NCBI GenBank assembly: GCA_963660485.1
Contig: CAVKYH010000016.1
Span: 1 to 52,891 of the forward strand
DNA length: 52,891 nucleotides
Direction: 5' to 3'
Origin: UBA6398 sp963660485
GTDB lineage: Bacteria > Bacteroidota > Bacteroidia > Bacteroidales > Bacteroidaceae
The notes below the pieces were generated by a model. That model worked only from the letters and a program-made list of their open reading frames with translations, did no database searches and was not told the DNA's origin. The position numbers and the translations under genes were made by a program. Positions 43,298-52,618 of the stretch are shown here, one piece after another. Within the stretch, counting starts at the first letter, position 1; each line of letters begins with the position of its first letter.

Positions 43298-44366
43298 GCG
43301 ACTCGGTGACTGGATAACGCCTTTGACACAGAAAAACTCTGATGGCGTGACTAAAGATGTCAGAGGGGTCAATTATCAGAAGTTTTTTATGCCATCAGTT
43401 GCCAACATTATTGGTGTTGATTTGACTTCATACAAATTGGTCACTAAAGGTCAATTTGCATGTAATCTTATGCATGTGGGTAGAGATGAATGTCTCCCAA
43501 TTGCATTACATACCGAGGAATCTCCCATAATTGTATCACCTGCATATTTCACTTTTGAAATTAAGGATACAACCGTTATCCTCCCCGAGTTTCTTTTCTT
43601 GTGGTTCAAACGTGCCGAATTTGACCGAGAAGCAACTTTTTATACCGATGCAGATGTAAGGCAAGGCCTAATCAAATCTGCGTTCTTAGACATGCTGATT
43701 CTCGTGCCACCAATCGAGGAGCAACGGAAGATTGTCGCGGAGTATCAAGCCATTGAGCGACGGATTGAAAACAACCGCCGCCTTATTTCCGCTCTCGAAG
43801 ACACCGCTCAATCAATCTACCGCCACTTTTTCGTAGACAACATCGACCCCAAAAACCTCCCCACCGGCTGGTGTTTAGGGCAAGTTGGCGATGTTATGAC
43901 TATTTCCAGTGGTAAATCACTTTCAGAAAAAAACGAGTCGGAAACTTCTTCTTGCTCAATTCCTGTTGCAGGTGCTTCAGGAATTATTGGATATACAAGT
44001 GAGGCCAATCAATTTGACCCGTTTCTTACAACTGGCAGAGTTGGCACATTAGGCGTTGTTAACAAATATCTCACACCTACATGGGCAGCAGATAATGTGT
44101 TGGTCGCAAAATCAAAAAATTACGAATTTGCGTATCATACATTGAAAGAGGTTAATTATGCGGAAATCACAGATGGTGGAGTACAAAGTCTTATTACTCA
44201 AACAAGCCTTTCAGCATATCCAAAAATCATTCCACCTGCCCCCTTGATTCAGCAGTTTGAATCTACTACAAAATCGCTTTCAGGATTCCAATCGTCAATC
44301 CGTAAAGAGATTTTGTTACTTTCAAATTTGCATTCTATTCTTCTATCTAAACTGTCGATTTCTTGA
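43281..44366 (+). CDS. hsdS: Type I restriction-modification system, specificity subunit HsdS
   Basis: A 361-residue specificity subunit with two target-recognition domains (about 1-140 and 195-320), each followed by a conserved helical spacer (PIEEQRKIVAEYQAIERRIENNRRLISALEDTAQSIYRHFF near 145-190 in pieces). The TRDs determine the two halves of the bipartite DNA target. TRD sequences have a lower GC look than hsdM, as expected for swapped domains. The target cannot be deduced from the sequence. Confidence 0.93.
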   Translation: MNSNYKRLGDWITPLTQKNSDGVTKDVRGVNYQKFFMPSVANIIGVDLTSYKLVTKGQFACNLMHVGRDECLPIALHTEESPIIVSPAYFTFEIKDTTVILPEFLFLWFKRAEFDREATFYTDADVRQGLIKSAFLDMLILVPPIEEQRKIVAEYQAIERRIENNRRLISALEDTAQSIYRHFFVDNIDPKNLPTGWCLGQVGDVMTISSGKSLSEKNESETSSCSIPVAGASGIIGYTSEANQFDPFLTTGRVGTLGVVNKYLTPTWAADNVLVAKSKNYEFAYHTLKEVNYAEITDGGVQSLITQTSLSAYPKIIPPAPLIQQFESTTKSLSGFQSSIRKEILLLSNLHSILLSKLSIS

Positions 44367-44369
44367 TTT

Positions 44370-45404
44370 ATGCAATTTGTATTCGATCTTGATTCAAAGG
44401 GTTATCTAAAAAAGAGAGAAAGTGCCAATTTGGAATATAAACAGAATTTCCAAAAGGGAGATACTCTTTTTAAATATCTAAAGACTCTTGTTGGTATGGC
44501 AAACAACAAGGGTGGAATGATAATGTTTGGCATTAAAGATTCTCCACATATTCCATTGGGAATGTCAAACGCCAAATTCCAAGAGATAGATTCCAAAGAA
44601 ATAGATGGCAGGTTAAGAGAACACTTTGCGCCTGCTATCAAATGGCGTTCTGATACAATCGAAAAAACATTTGATGATGGCAGTAAAAGATTGTTCGGGT
44701 TCTTAATTGTTGAAGAAGCCGAAGAAAAGCCTATTGTCTGTAAAAAGGTTAAAGACGGAGTACTTCGTGAAGGCGCAATCTATTTCCGTTATAGAGGAGA
44801 AACCAAAGAGATTGAATACCCCGAATTAAAGCTGTTACTTGAGCGAGAACGAGAAAAAGAAAGGGTGCTTTGGATAAAGCATATTCAAAAAATTGCGCTC
44901 GTCGGGCCACGGCAAATCGACATATTAGATCGATATAATGGCGAAATTTCCTATGGCGATAAGAAAGTGCTCCTTGATAAGAGCCTCATTGATAAATTGA
45001 ATTTTATTAGGGAAGGGCATTTCACTGAGAAGGAAGGGGAAGGTGTGCCCACCTTGAAATTAGTGGGCACCATTGACGGTCTTATTGATGTCGAAGATGC
45101 GATCATCGATACGAATGCAGTGTATCCATTAACGACAAAAGAATTACAATCCAATCTTGGCGTTAATTCATATCAAATGCAAGCAATTATATTCGCATTG
45201 GACTTAAAGAATAAACCTAAAAGGCATACTGAAATATATCATAGGGAAAAGGCAAATCCTATTCATAAATATTCAACATCAGTAGTGTCAGTTGTTAGCT
45301 CTCTCTTTGAAAAACAAGGGAAAGATAATTTTATAAAAGACTGTGTGACAAAGTATAAATCGCACATGGCGGCTATGCCAAAAAAGAAAAGGAGAAAAAG
45401 ATAA
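44370..45404 (+). CDS. AlbA_2/Schlafen-like domain protein nested in the R-M operon
   Basis: A 344-residue protein. Residues about 15-150 match the AlbA_2 (Schlafen-like, putative nucleic-acid binding) domain: ESANLEYKQNFQKGD near 17-31, VGMANNKGGMIMFGIKD near 44-60, and AIYFRYRGETKEIEY near 133-147. The C-terminal part has a winged-helix-like region and ends in a basic tail (KKKRRKR). The sequence is AT-richer than hsdM and hsdR. The gene lies four bases after hsdS and overlaps hsdR by one base. It is not a known Hsd subunit; it may regulate, or add nuclease action to, the system (inference). Confidence 0.8.
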   Translation: MQFVFDLDSKGYLKKRESANLEYKQNFQKGDTLFKYLKTLVGMANNKGGMIMFGIKDSPHIPLGMSNAKFQEIDSKEIDGRLREHFAPAIKWRSDTIEKTFDDGSKRLFGFLIVEEAEEKPIVCKKVKDGVLREGAIYFRYRGETKEIEYPELKLLLEREREKERVLWIKHIQKIALVGPRQIDILDRYNGEISYGDKKVLLDKSLIDKLNFIREGHFTEKEGEGVPTLKLVGTIDGLIDVEDAIIDTNAVYPLTTKELQSNLGVNSYQMQAIIFALDLKNKPKRHTEIYHREKANPIHKYSTSVVSVVSSLFEKQGKDNFIKDCVTKYKSHMAAMPKKKRRKR

Positions 45405-48400
45405 TGGCGAAATTCAACGAGGCTCAGTTAGAGCAATCCATAATAGAGCTGATGGTGGCTGAGGGTTGGACTTATACTCCCGGCGAAAACATTGTGCATC
45501 AGCCCGACGAGGTTATAATTGCCGACGACCTCCGCGCTTTCTTGCGCAACCGCTACAAGTCTGAAGGTATTACCAATCAAGAGGTGGAGGCCGCCATTCT
45601 CGCGCTTTCGGCTTGCGAGAATGCCGACCTTTATTCGCAGAATAAAGCAGTGATGAACCGCATTATGAACGGCTTCTCGCTTAAACGTCTAGACCCGACG
45701 AAAGCTCCGCTCTTTATCAACGTAATTGATTATAACGAGCCTACGAAGAACCGGTTTCGCTTCGTAAATCAATTCGAGATTGATGGCGAGTGCAAGCGTA
45801 TTCCAGACGGCATTGCATTTGTCAATGGTCTGCCGTTGGTGGTTTTTGAGTTTAAGAACGCGATTAAAGAGGACACCACAATTCAGAACGCCTACGAGCA
45901 ACTGACCGTCCGTTATCGCCGCGACATTCCCAACCTTTTCCGCTATAATGCTTTTGTGGTGATAAGTGACGGCGCGTCAAATAAGTTTGGTTCGCTTTTT
46001 GCTCCCTACGATTACTTCTATGGTTGGCGAAAAGTAGAGGCTAAAGACGCTGAGACAGACGGCATCAACTCGCTTTTCTCGTTAATCAAAGGTTTGTTCC
46101 GACCAAGCCGCTTGCTTGAAGTGGTTCACAACTTTATATTCTTCCCCGACACGCCCAAGAACGAGGATAAAATTGTGTGCCGCTATCCTCAATTCTTCGC
46201 GGCCACGCTCCTGCACGACAACATTCTCCGTCACAGCAAACTGAACGCCGACGGCGACGGCAAAGGAGGCACATATTTCGGAGCGACCGGCTGCGGGAAA
46301 TCGTTTACAATGCTTTTCCTCGCACGCCGATTGATGCGCGACCGTCGCCTCAATTCTCCGACAATCCTTTTCATCACCGACCGCACTGACCTCGACGACC
46401 AACTCTCGGCGCAGATACTCAATGCCAAGAATTACATCGGCGACAATACCATCTTACAAGCCGATAGCCGCGAAACTCTCGGCGAGTTGCTGCGCGGACG
46501 CACATCGGGAGGTGTATTCCTGACCACAATTCAGAAGTTTGAAGAAAGCACCGGGCTGTTGAGCGACCGAGCCAACATCATCTGCATAAGCGATGAAGCC
46601 CACCGCTCGCAGACGGGCATGGAGCAGAAAACCATTGTGACAGCCGAGGGCGTTAAACGCTCTTATGGCTTCGCCAAGTATCTGCACGACTCACTGCCCA
46701 ACGCTACTTATGTGGGTTTTTCCGACACTCCGATTGATGCTACTTTCGATGTGTTCGGCGATGAGGTAGACCGTTACACAATGGTCGAGGCTGTTGCCGA
46801 CGAAATCCCCCGAAAGATAGTATACGAAGGTCGAGCCGCAAAGGTAATCATCAATGCCGACAAGGTTAAGGAGATTGAGAAATACTACGAGGAGTGCGCC
46901 CGCGAGGGTTCATCGGAGTATCAGATTGAGAAATCCAAGAAAGAAACCACCCGCACTGACTCCATTCTCAATGATCCCGGTCTGCTTGAAAAAATCGCAA
47001 CTGATTTTGTACGCCATTACGAGCGTCGCGTAGCCGAAGGCAGCACCGTCGAGGGCAAGGCTATGATTGTCGTTGCCTCACGCAACATCGCCTGGAATCT
47101 ATATCAAGCAATCATTCGGCTTCGCCCCGAATGGGCAGAGGTGAAAGAGTGCATGGACGGCGAAACGCTAACCGAAAGCGAGCGCGAAAAAATCAAACCG
47201 ATGCCGCGCATCAACATGGTGATAACCCGTGGCAAGGACGACCCGAAAGAGCTGTATGACCTCCTTGGTCCTGATGAATACCGAAAGAAACTCGATAAGC
47301 AATTTAAGGAAGTCAAGAGCAACTTCAAAATTGCCATTGTCGTAGATATGTGGATAACAGGCTTTGATGTGCCGAGCCTTGACACAATGTATTGTTTCAA
47401 GCCCATACAGCAGCACACGCTCATTCAAACTATTTCGCGAGTGAACCGTGTTTATCCCGACAAGACGAAAGGACTCGTAGTGGACTATCTCGGCATTAAG
47501 AAAAATCTCAATGCCGCGCTGAAACATTATGGCGGAGGCGACCTCTCGCGTACCTCAGTAGAAACTCTTGAACAGTCGCTCAAGATGGTAAAGGATGAAC
47601 TTGATATCATCAAGCGCTTGTTTGTTAAATACGATTGGAGCATATATAACACTTCGAGCGGTCTGGCACAACTCAATGTACTCAATGGCGCAGTCGAATA
47701 TATTCTAAAGACCAAAGAGAGCGAAAACATCTTTATAGGGCATTGCCGCAAGATGCGCAACGCCTACAACATTTGCTGCAACAGTGAAAAAATCACTGCG
47801 GCAGAAGACGATGACATACATTTTTTCTTCGCCGTGCGCTCCATTATCCTTAAAATGAGCCACGGCAATGCGGCGGATGCCACTACCATGAACCGCCGCG
47901 TAACGGAAATGATAAAGGACGCTCTTATATCGGAAGAAGTAACCGAATTCGATAAAATCGGCATTTCTTCCGATGAAGAAATAGACATACTATCCGGCGA
48001 GTATCTGAAACGTCTTGAACAGATTCCATTCAAGAATCAGAAAGTGAAGCTGATGGAGCGGTTGCTCAAGCAAGTGATTTCTTCATTGCAAAAAATCAAC
48101 AAGCGCAAGGGCGTTGACTTCTTCAAACGTCTTGATGAGATTGTGAAGAAATACAATGACCGTTCCGATGACGCTTCGGTTACCGAGATAATCGACGAGG
48201 TTATTCAGCAGATGACCGACCTGTTGGCGGATGTAGCCTCCGAACGTACCGCCGGAGATGCACTCGGTTTGAATGTCGAAGAAAATGCTTTCTACGACAT
48301 TCTCAAAGCCGTGGCTATCAAATATAACTTTTATGATGTGTATGGCGATGATAAGTTAACCGCGCTTGCCAAAGATATTAAGGCAATTGTCGATGACAAA

Positions 48401-48616
48401 GCCAAATATACCGATTGGTTAAATCGTGGCGACATTAAGGCCGAGCTTCAGGTAGACGTGCTTGTTTGCATGGCACGGCATAAATATCCACCGCAAAATC
48501 ATTATGACGAAGTGTATAAAGAAATCCTCGACCAAGCTGAGAATTTCAAGAAACACCGTGCCATACGCCCATACTCAACATACGACAACAATATTTCAAT
48601 AGCAGCAGAACCATAA
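45404..48616 (+). CDS. hsdR: Type I restriction-modification system, motor/nuclease subunit HsdR
   Basis: A 1070-residue subunit. The N-terminal PD-(D/E)xK nuclease has FEFKN with E149 and K151. The SF2 motor has Walker A GATGCGKS (293-300) and DEAH (397-400), then motif VI QTISRVNRVYPDK. The C-terminal helical part (about 790-1060) binds the methylase. It translocates and cuts unmethylated DNA. All main motifs are intact, so the system is probably active. Confidence 0.95.
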   Translation: MAKFNEAQLEQSIIELMVAEGWTYTPGENIVHQPDEVIIADDLRAFLRNRYKSEGITNQEVEAAILALSACENADLYSQNKAVMNRIMNGFSLKRLDPTKAPLFINVIDYNEPTKNRFRFVNQFEIDGECKRIPDGIAFVNGLPLVVFEFKNAIKEDTTIQNAYEQLTVRYRRDIPNLFRYNAFVVISDGASNKFGSLFAPYDYFYGWRKVEAKDAETDGINSLFSLIKGLFRPSRLLEVVHNFIFFPDTPKNEDKIVCRYPQFFAATLLHDNILRHSKLNADGDGKGGTYFGATGCGKSFTMLFLARRLMRDRRLNSPTILFITDRTDLDDQLSAQILNAKNYIGDNTILQADSRETLGELLRGRTSGGVFLTTIQKFEESTGLLSDRANIICISDEAHRSQTGMEQKTIVTAEGVKRSYGFAKYLHDSLPNATYVGFSDTPIDATFDVFGDEVDRYTMVEAVADEIPRKIVYEGRAAKVIINADKVKEIEKYYEECAREGSSEYQIEKSKKETTRTDSILNDPGLLEKIATDFVRHYERRVAEGSTVEGKAMIVVASRNIAWNLYQAIIRLRPEWAEVKECMDGETLTESEREKIKPMPRINMVITRGKDDPKELYDLLGPDEYRKKLDKQFKEVKSNFKIAIVVDMWITGFDVPSLDTMYCFKPIQQHTLIQTISRVNRVYPDKTKGLVVDYLGIKKNLNAALKHYGGGDLSRTSVETLEQSLKMVKDELDIIKRLFVKYDWSIYNTSSGLAQLNVLNGAVEYILKTKESENIFIGHCRKMRNAYNICCNSEKITAAEDDDIHFFFAVRSIILKMSHGNAADATTMNRRVTEMIKDALISEEVTEFDKIGISSDEEIDILSGEYLKRLEQIPFKNQKVKLMERLLKQVISSLQKINKRKGVDFFKRLDEIVKKYNDRSDDASVTEIIDEVIQQMTDLLADVASERTAGDALGLNVEENAFYDILKAVAIKYNFYDVYGDDKLTALAKDIKAIVDDKAKYTDWLNRGDIKAELQVDVLVCMARHKYPPQNHYDEVYKEILDQAENFKKHRAIRPYSTYDNNISIAAEP

Positions 48617-48630
48617 ACACTAAAGATTCT

Positions 48631-49635
48631 ATGAACATTGTTTTTCTCATAGGGAACGGTTTTGACATAAATATCGGGCTTAACACTCGATATAAGGATT
48701 TTTATGACTATTATCTTAGTCTCGATTCCACCAAAGATAATGACCAGGTAAAGAAACTAAAAGCACATCTGAAAGAAACGCTTAGTACGGATGATAAATA
48801 TTGGTCTGATCTGGAAATAGCTTTAGGTGCTTATACTACCAATTTTTCTTCTTTGGAAGAGTTGGAATTGGCATATAACGACCTCAATGACAAGTTCAGA
48901 GAGTTTATAATTGCTATTGACGAAGAGAAACTTGACTTATCAAAATTCAATATAGAAAAATTAAAGAAGAGTTTAGCACATCCTGAAAATTGTTTTTGTC
49001 GCGCAGAAAAGGATCTTCTTAGGAAATTCTATGCACATTGGAATGGTACAAATTGCGAAGTAAAAATAATATCCTTTAACTATACAAGCACGATAGAACA
49101 ACTTTTGAATTTCCAAATCTCACAAATAAAATTAGACACATGGCCAATAAACACTAGTTACAACGTCATCCTATCTCAAATCATTCATATACATGGTAAA
49201 AGCGATATCCCACTAATTGGGCTTAACGACAAATCTCAAATAATTAATCCAGAATTACGCGAATTAGTCGAGGTACAGGAGTATTTGTTAAAACCATTAC
49301 TAAACCAAATGCAGGGTCATAGAATAGACTCTGACACTCTGCAATCCATAAATAATGCAGATGTAATCTGTGTATATGGCTTGTCTCTCGGGCGGACTGA
49401 TGCCACTTGGTGGAATGCGATAGCACAGACTCTTCTTAATAAAGAAGCGAGATTGATATTTTATGCGTATGACGATGAGGTACCAGCATATCGACCACAA
49501 TTAATAAATCGGATGAAACGACGTTGGAAGGACACGTTTCTCTGCTCTACCTCACTAACGGACGATGAAAAGAATAAAGTACATAACAAAATATTTGTAG
49601 TTAATCGCCCTACAGTATTTGATATATGCTTATGA
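48631..49635 (+). CDS. AbiH-like abortive infection protein
   Basis: A 334-residue protein starting MNIVFLIGNGFDINIGLNTRY, the mark of the AbiH family (phage abortive infection), with later family blocks FNYTSTIEQLL (near 150), IHIHGKSD (near 188) and VICVYGLSLGRTDATWW (near 246). The fold has a Rossmann-like nucleotide-binding look. It is 14 bases after hsdR, so it is read with the R-M genes. Known members arrest infected cells by an unclear route. Low GC suggests recent acquisition. Confidence 0.85.
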   Translation: MNIVFLIGNGFDINIGLNTRYKDFYDYYLSLDSTKDNDQVKKLKAHLKETLSTDDKYWSDLEIALGAYTTNFSSLEELELAYNDLNDKFREFIIAIDEEKLDLSKFNIEKLKKSLAHPENCFCRAEKDLLRKFYAHWNGTNCEVKIISFNYTSTIEQLLNFQISQIKLDTWPINTSYNVILSQIIHIHGKSDIPLIGLNDKSQIINPELRELVEVQEYLLKPLLNQMQGHRIDSDTLQSINNADVICVYGLSLGRTDATWWNAIAQTLLNKEARLIFYAYDDEVPAYRPQLINRMKRRWKDTFLCSTSLTDDEKNKVHNKIFVVNRPTVFDICL

Positions 49636-49650
49636 TTATGCTTTTGTATC

Positions 49651-49743
49651 CTACGGAGGATATCCAATCATGACGGTTATCAGCCGTATGACGATTTTCT
49701 TGACGAGCATGACGATTACGACATGATGAACGATGATTTTTAA
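49651..49743 (+). pseudogene. Decayed C-terminal relic, acidic
   Basis: Between AbiH and Fic the frame ending at TAA 49741-49743 encodes HDGYQPYDDFLDEHDDYDMM and a few more acidic residues. No start codon with a good context exists upstream, and a frameshift near 49663 joins it to YDYAFVSYGGYP in another frame. It looks like the 3' end of a lost gene displaced by the AbiH insertion. Family unknown. Confidence 0.3.
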
Positions 49744-49755
49744 TATCTTTGGCCA

Positions 49756-50823
49756 ATGAGCGAATTTGACGAATATATTGTGCATAGAGAACCGGGACAG
49801 CGGGAGAAAGCTGATGCCTGGCAGACAGCTATCGGCTTGCAGGATGTCGATGGTCTTAAGGTGTCGCCATATCTACTTGATACTGCGCGTCAGCATATCG
49901 AGGGCGATATCACCATAGATGAGGCCCGCGAGCGCATCAAGGTATATTATGAGACTAAATCCGGGCATGATGCTATTGATGAAGAGGGCGACAAAGTGTC
50001 GGGCAACATTACAAAGATTATTTTAGAACCGTCATTCGCCTTCTCCCTTATAGGTCTGACTTCTATCCATCGTCGCTTGTTTGAGGATTGTTTCAAGTTC
50101 GCAGGCCAGCTCCGGACAGTGGAGCTTACCAAGAAGGAATGGGTGCTGGGCGGAGAGGCAACAGTCGCATATCAACCATCTGTAGATCTTCGTCAAGCCA
50201 TTGAGCATGACTTGACTAAAGAAAAGGGATATGATTATGCGAATAAACCTATCTTGGATGTGATTAAGCATCTGGCTCGCTTCACAGCTGACTTATGGCA
50301 AATACATCCGTTCAGAGAGGGTAACACAAGAACAACCGCTGTATTCCTGATAAAATATCTCCGTTCGATGGGTATTCCGGCAACCAATGATATGTTCAAA
50401 GAACATTCATGGTATTTCCGTAATGCACTTGTCAGAGCCTCATACAAAGGTTTGAACATATCTCCCACGACTGAATTTGTCGAACGATTCTTGCGCAATG
50501 TAATTCTTGGCGAAAAGAATCTGCTCCGCAATCGCGATATGCTTGTGGGAACTTCATTACCGGCATACACTGTTCAAAGTGCAGAACGCAACACTCCAAA
50601 GAGCAAGATTTGCACTTTGAACTGCACTTTGGAAGAAGCCGCCGTGTTTAGATGTATTGAATCCAATCCCAAAATGACTCAAAAGGAAATGGCTTCAACT
50701 ATCCGAAAATCAGAGCGGACAGTGAAATCCATCACCTCCTCTCTCGTAGAACGCGGCATCATCATCCGTCGCAACGGTCGCCGCAACGGTTGGTGGGAAA
50801 TAACGACTAAAGACATTAATTGA
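49756..50823 (+). CDS. Fic-family protein with C-terminal winged HTH
   Basis: A 355-residue protein. The Fic core (about 95-220) has the motif HPFREGNTR (184-192), a variant of HPFxxGNGR; the usual second Arg is replaced (TTAVF). A flexible linker (about 260-290) leads to a winged-helix domain (AVFRCIESNPKMTQKEMASTIRKSERTVKSI in pieces). Fic enzymes transfer AMP or other groups to proteins. Proteins of this layout are common in Bacteroidales, often near Hsd genes. The variant motif leaves the chemistry open. The next gene starts one base after its stop. Confidence 0.88.
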   Translation: MSEFDEYIVHREPGQREKADAWQTAIGLQDVDGLKVSPYLLDTARQHIEGDITIDEARERIKVYYETKSGHDAIDEEGDKVSGNITKIILEPSFAFSLIGLTSIHRRLFEDCFKFAGQLRTVELTKKEWVLGGEATVAYQPSVDLRQAIEHDLTKEKGYDYANKPILDVIKHLARFTADLWQIHPFREGNTRTTAVFLIKYLRSMGIPATNDMFKEHSWYFRNALVRASYKGLNISPTTEFVERFLRNVILGEKNLLRNRDMLVGTSLPAYTVQSAERNTPKSKICTLNCTLEEAAVFRCIESNPKMTQKEMASTIRKSERTVKSITSSLVERGIIIRRNGRRNGWWEITTKDIN

Positions 50824-50824
50824 T

Positions 50825-52492
50825 ATGGATTATTTCGTCAACATATTTCGGAATCTCATTGCTCATAAAGAGAATGAGGTTGTGGAGTTTAAGAAGGCTG
50901 AGAATAGCTTCGACTTCGATGACTTGGGCAGGTATTTCTCGGCGTTGAGTAATGAGGCGAATTTGCGTGGGCTTGAGTTCGCATGGCTTATCTTTGGCTA
51001 TGACGAGAAGAAGCATCAGATAGTTGGAACTTCATATAAAAATGGAGAAGGTGCGCTCAACAATCTTAAGCATGATTTTGCGCAGCATACTACCGATGGG
51101 CAGACGTTCCGCGAGATTGTTCCGATTGAAGTTGAGGGCAAGCGTATCCTGATGTTCAAGATTCCGGCTTCTCCGAGAAATATCGTGATGAAATGGAAGG
51201 GAATAGCATACGGTCGTGACGGGGAGAGTCTGAAACCGTTGAATCAGTCGAAGCAAGACGAGATTCGAAGGCAGACACCAACACCGGACTGGTCGGCTGA
51301 GATTGTGCCTGATGCCACGATTGATGATCTTGATGAGGTTGCCATAGCAAAGGCTCGGAAGATGTTCAAGAAGGTGCATAGCCGGATTCCGGCGGAAGAA
51401 GTCAACCGTTGGTCAACCGAAGAGTTCCTGAGTAAGTGTGAACTGATTGTAAACGGTCAACTGACACGCGCCGCCATCATCTTGCTTGGCAAAATGTTCT
51501 CCGACAGCAAGCTGCGTCCGGCTGTTGCCGAGGTCACATGGACGTTACGCGATGAGAAACAGGATGTGGTGGATTACGAGCATTTTTCAGTGCCATTTAT
51601 CCTGACTGTAGATGAGATACTTGCCAAGATTCACAACCTTACCCTTCGTGAAATGCCGGGTGGCACACTATTTCCGGACACCATGAAGCAGTATGATGAC
51701 TACACAATCCGCGAAGCTCTCCATAATTGTATAGCACATCAAGACTATACGTTGCGTCAGCGAATTAACTTTGTGGAGAATCCCGGATTTCTGTATTATG
51801 CCAACGGTGGCACGTTTATCCCCGGCACACTGGAGAACGCCCTTGCCACAAATGGACCGCAACGCTTCTTCCGCAATACCTGTCTGTGCAAAGCCATGGT
51901 TCATTTCAACATGATTGATACCGTAAGCCGTGGTATCAAGAAGATGTTCACAGAGCAGATGGAGCGTCGCTTCCCGATGCCTGATTATGAGATCGACAAC
52001 GACAAGAAAGAAGTTGCAGTTCGAATCTACGGCAATGCCATCAACGAGCGCTACACCAAACTTCTTAAAGACAATGACTCCCTGACGCTCCATGACTGCA
52101 TTTCCCTTGATGCCATTCAGAAGGGACATCGCATCGACGACGAAATAGCCCAAGACCTCCTAAAACGCGGGCTTATCGAAGGCGAAGCTCCCAACTATAC
52201 CATCTCCCTCGGAGTGGCGAAAGCCTCCAAACAGCTCCCCGGATATACAAAAGCTAAAGGCTTGGACAAGTCAAGACTCAAACAAATGGTTCTTCAACTA
52301 TTACAAAATGCCGGGGAAGATGGAGCACGGCGCGAGATAATATACGAATATCTCAAGGATGTATTGCCATCAAACAAAACTCAGGAACAACAGCTTCGAT
52401 ATTTAGGCCGTCTTCTAGTTGAAATGAATGATGAGGGAATGATTGACAGAAGCGGACTTAAATGGCAACTCGCTGATCATCCGACCGAATAG
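50825..52492 (+). CDS. AlbA_2 domain / GHKL-ATPase putative regulator
   Basis: A 555-residue protein. Residues about 15-140 form an AlbA_2 domain (ENEVVEFKKAENSFDFDD, LEFAWLIFGYDEKKHQIVG). Residues about 285-380 hold a HATPase_c_4-like ATPase (YTIREALHNCIAHQDYTLRQ, VENPGFLYYANGGTFIPG). The C-terminal part has winged-helix features (MVLQLLQNAGEDGARREIIYEYL). Such proteins are listed as transcriptional regulators or as defence-associated. Its last codons lie in the phased repeat array at 52479, so it may bind or be affected by it (inference). Confidence 0.85.
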   Translation: MDYFVNIFRNLIAHKENEVVEFKKAENSFDFDDLGRYFSALSNEANLRGLEFAWLIFGYDEKKHQIVGTSYKNGEGALNNLKHDFAQHTTDGQTFREIVPIEVEGKRILMFKIPASPRNIVMKWKGIAYGRDGESLKPLNQSKQDEIRRQTPTPDWSAEIVPDATIDDLDEVAIAKARKMFKKVHSRIPAEEVNRWSTEEFLSKCELIVNGQLTRAAIILLGKMFSDSKLRPAVAEVTWTLRDEKQDVVDYEHFSVPFILTVDEILAKIHNLTLREMPGGTLFPDTMKQYDDYTIREALHNCIAHQDYTLRQRINFVENPGFLYYANGGTFIPGTLENALATNGPQRFFRNTCLCKAMVHFNMIDTVSRGIKKMFTEQMERRFPMPDYEIDNDKKEVAVRIYGNAINERYTKLLKDNDSLTLHDCISLDAIQKGHRIDDEIAQDLLKRGLIEGEAPNYTISLGVAKASKQLPGYTKAKGLDKSRLKQMVLQLLQNAGEDGARREIIYEYLKDVLPSNKTQEQQLRYLGRLLVEMNDEGMIDRSGLKWQLADHPTE

Positions 52493-52583
52493 AGCCGTAA
52501 TCCGACCGTTTTTTAAGTAATCCGACCGAAAAGACTCTTGATCCGACCATTTTTAAGGCAACCGACCGAAAAAACGGTCGGTT
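52479..52583 (+). repeat. Phased ATCCGACCG repeat array
   Basis: Copies of ATCCGACCG start at 52479, 52500, 52520, 52541 (ends CCA) and 52560 (AACCGACCG), i.e. every 20-21 bases, two helical turns. An inverse copy CGGTCGGTT (52575-52583) forms a 9-base stem with the last one around AAAAAA. A partial copy, GTCCGACG, sits at 52595. The first copy overlaps the 3' end of the upstream gene. It looks like a cooperative operator. Confidence 0.75.
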
Positions 52584-52588
52584 GGTTC

Positions 52589-52618
52589 TTGCCGGTCCGA
52601 CGTTTTTTACTAATTTTG
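52589..52618 (+). promoter_or_regulatory. Promoter downstream of the repeat array
   Basis: TTG (52589-52591), a 19-base spacer and TAATTTTG (52611-52618), a perfect -7 box. It points rightward, out of the array. Confidence 0.65.

Noticed and set aside
52479..52583. CRISPR array or transposon end
   Set aside because: Repeat units of nine bases with 11-12 base gaps are too short for CRISPR, and no transposase gene or target duplication is seen.
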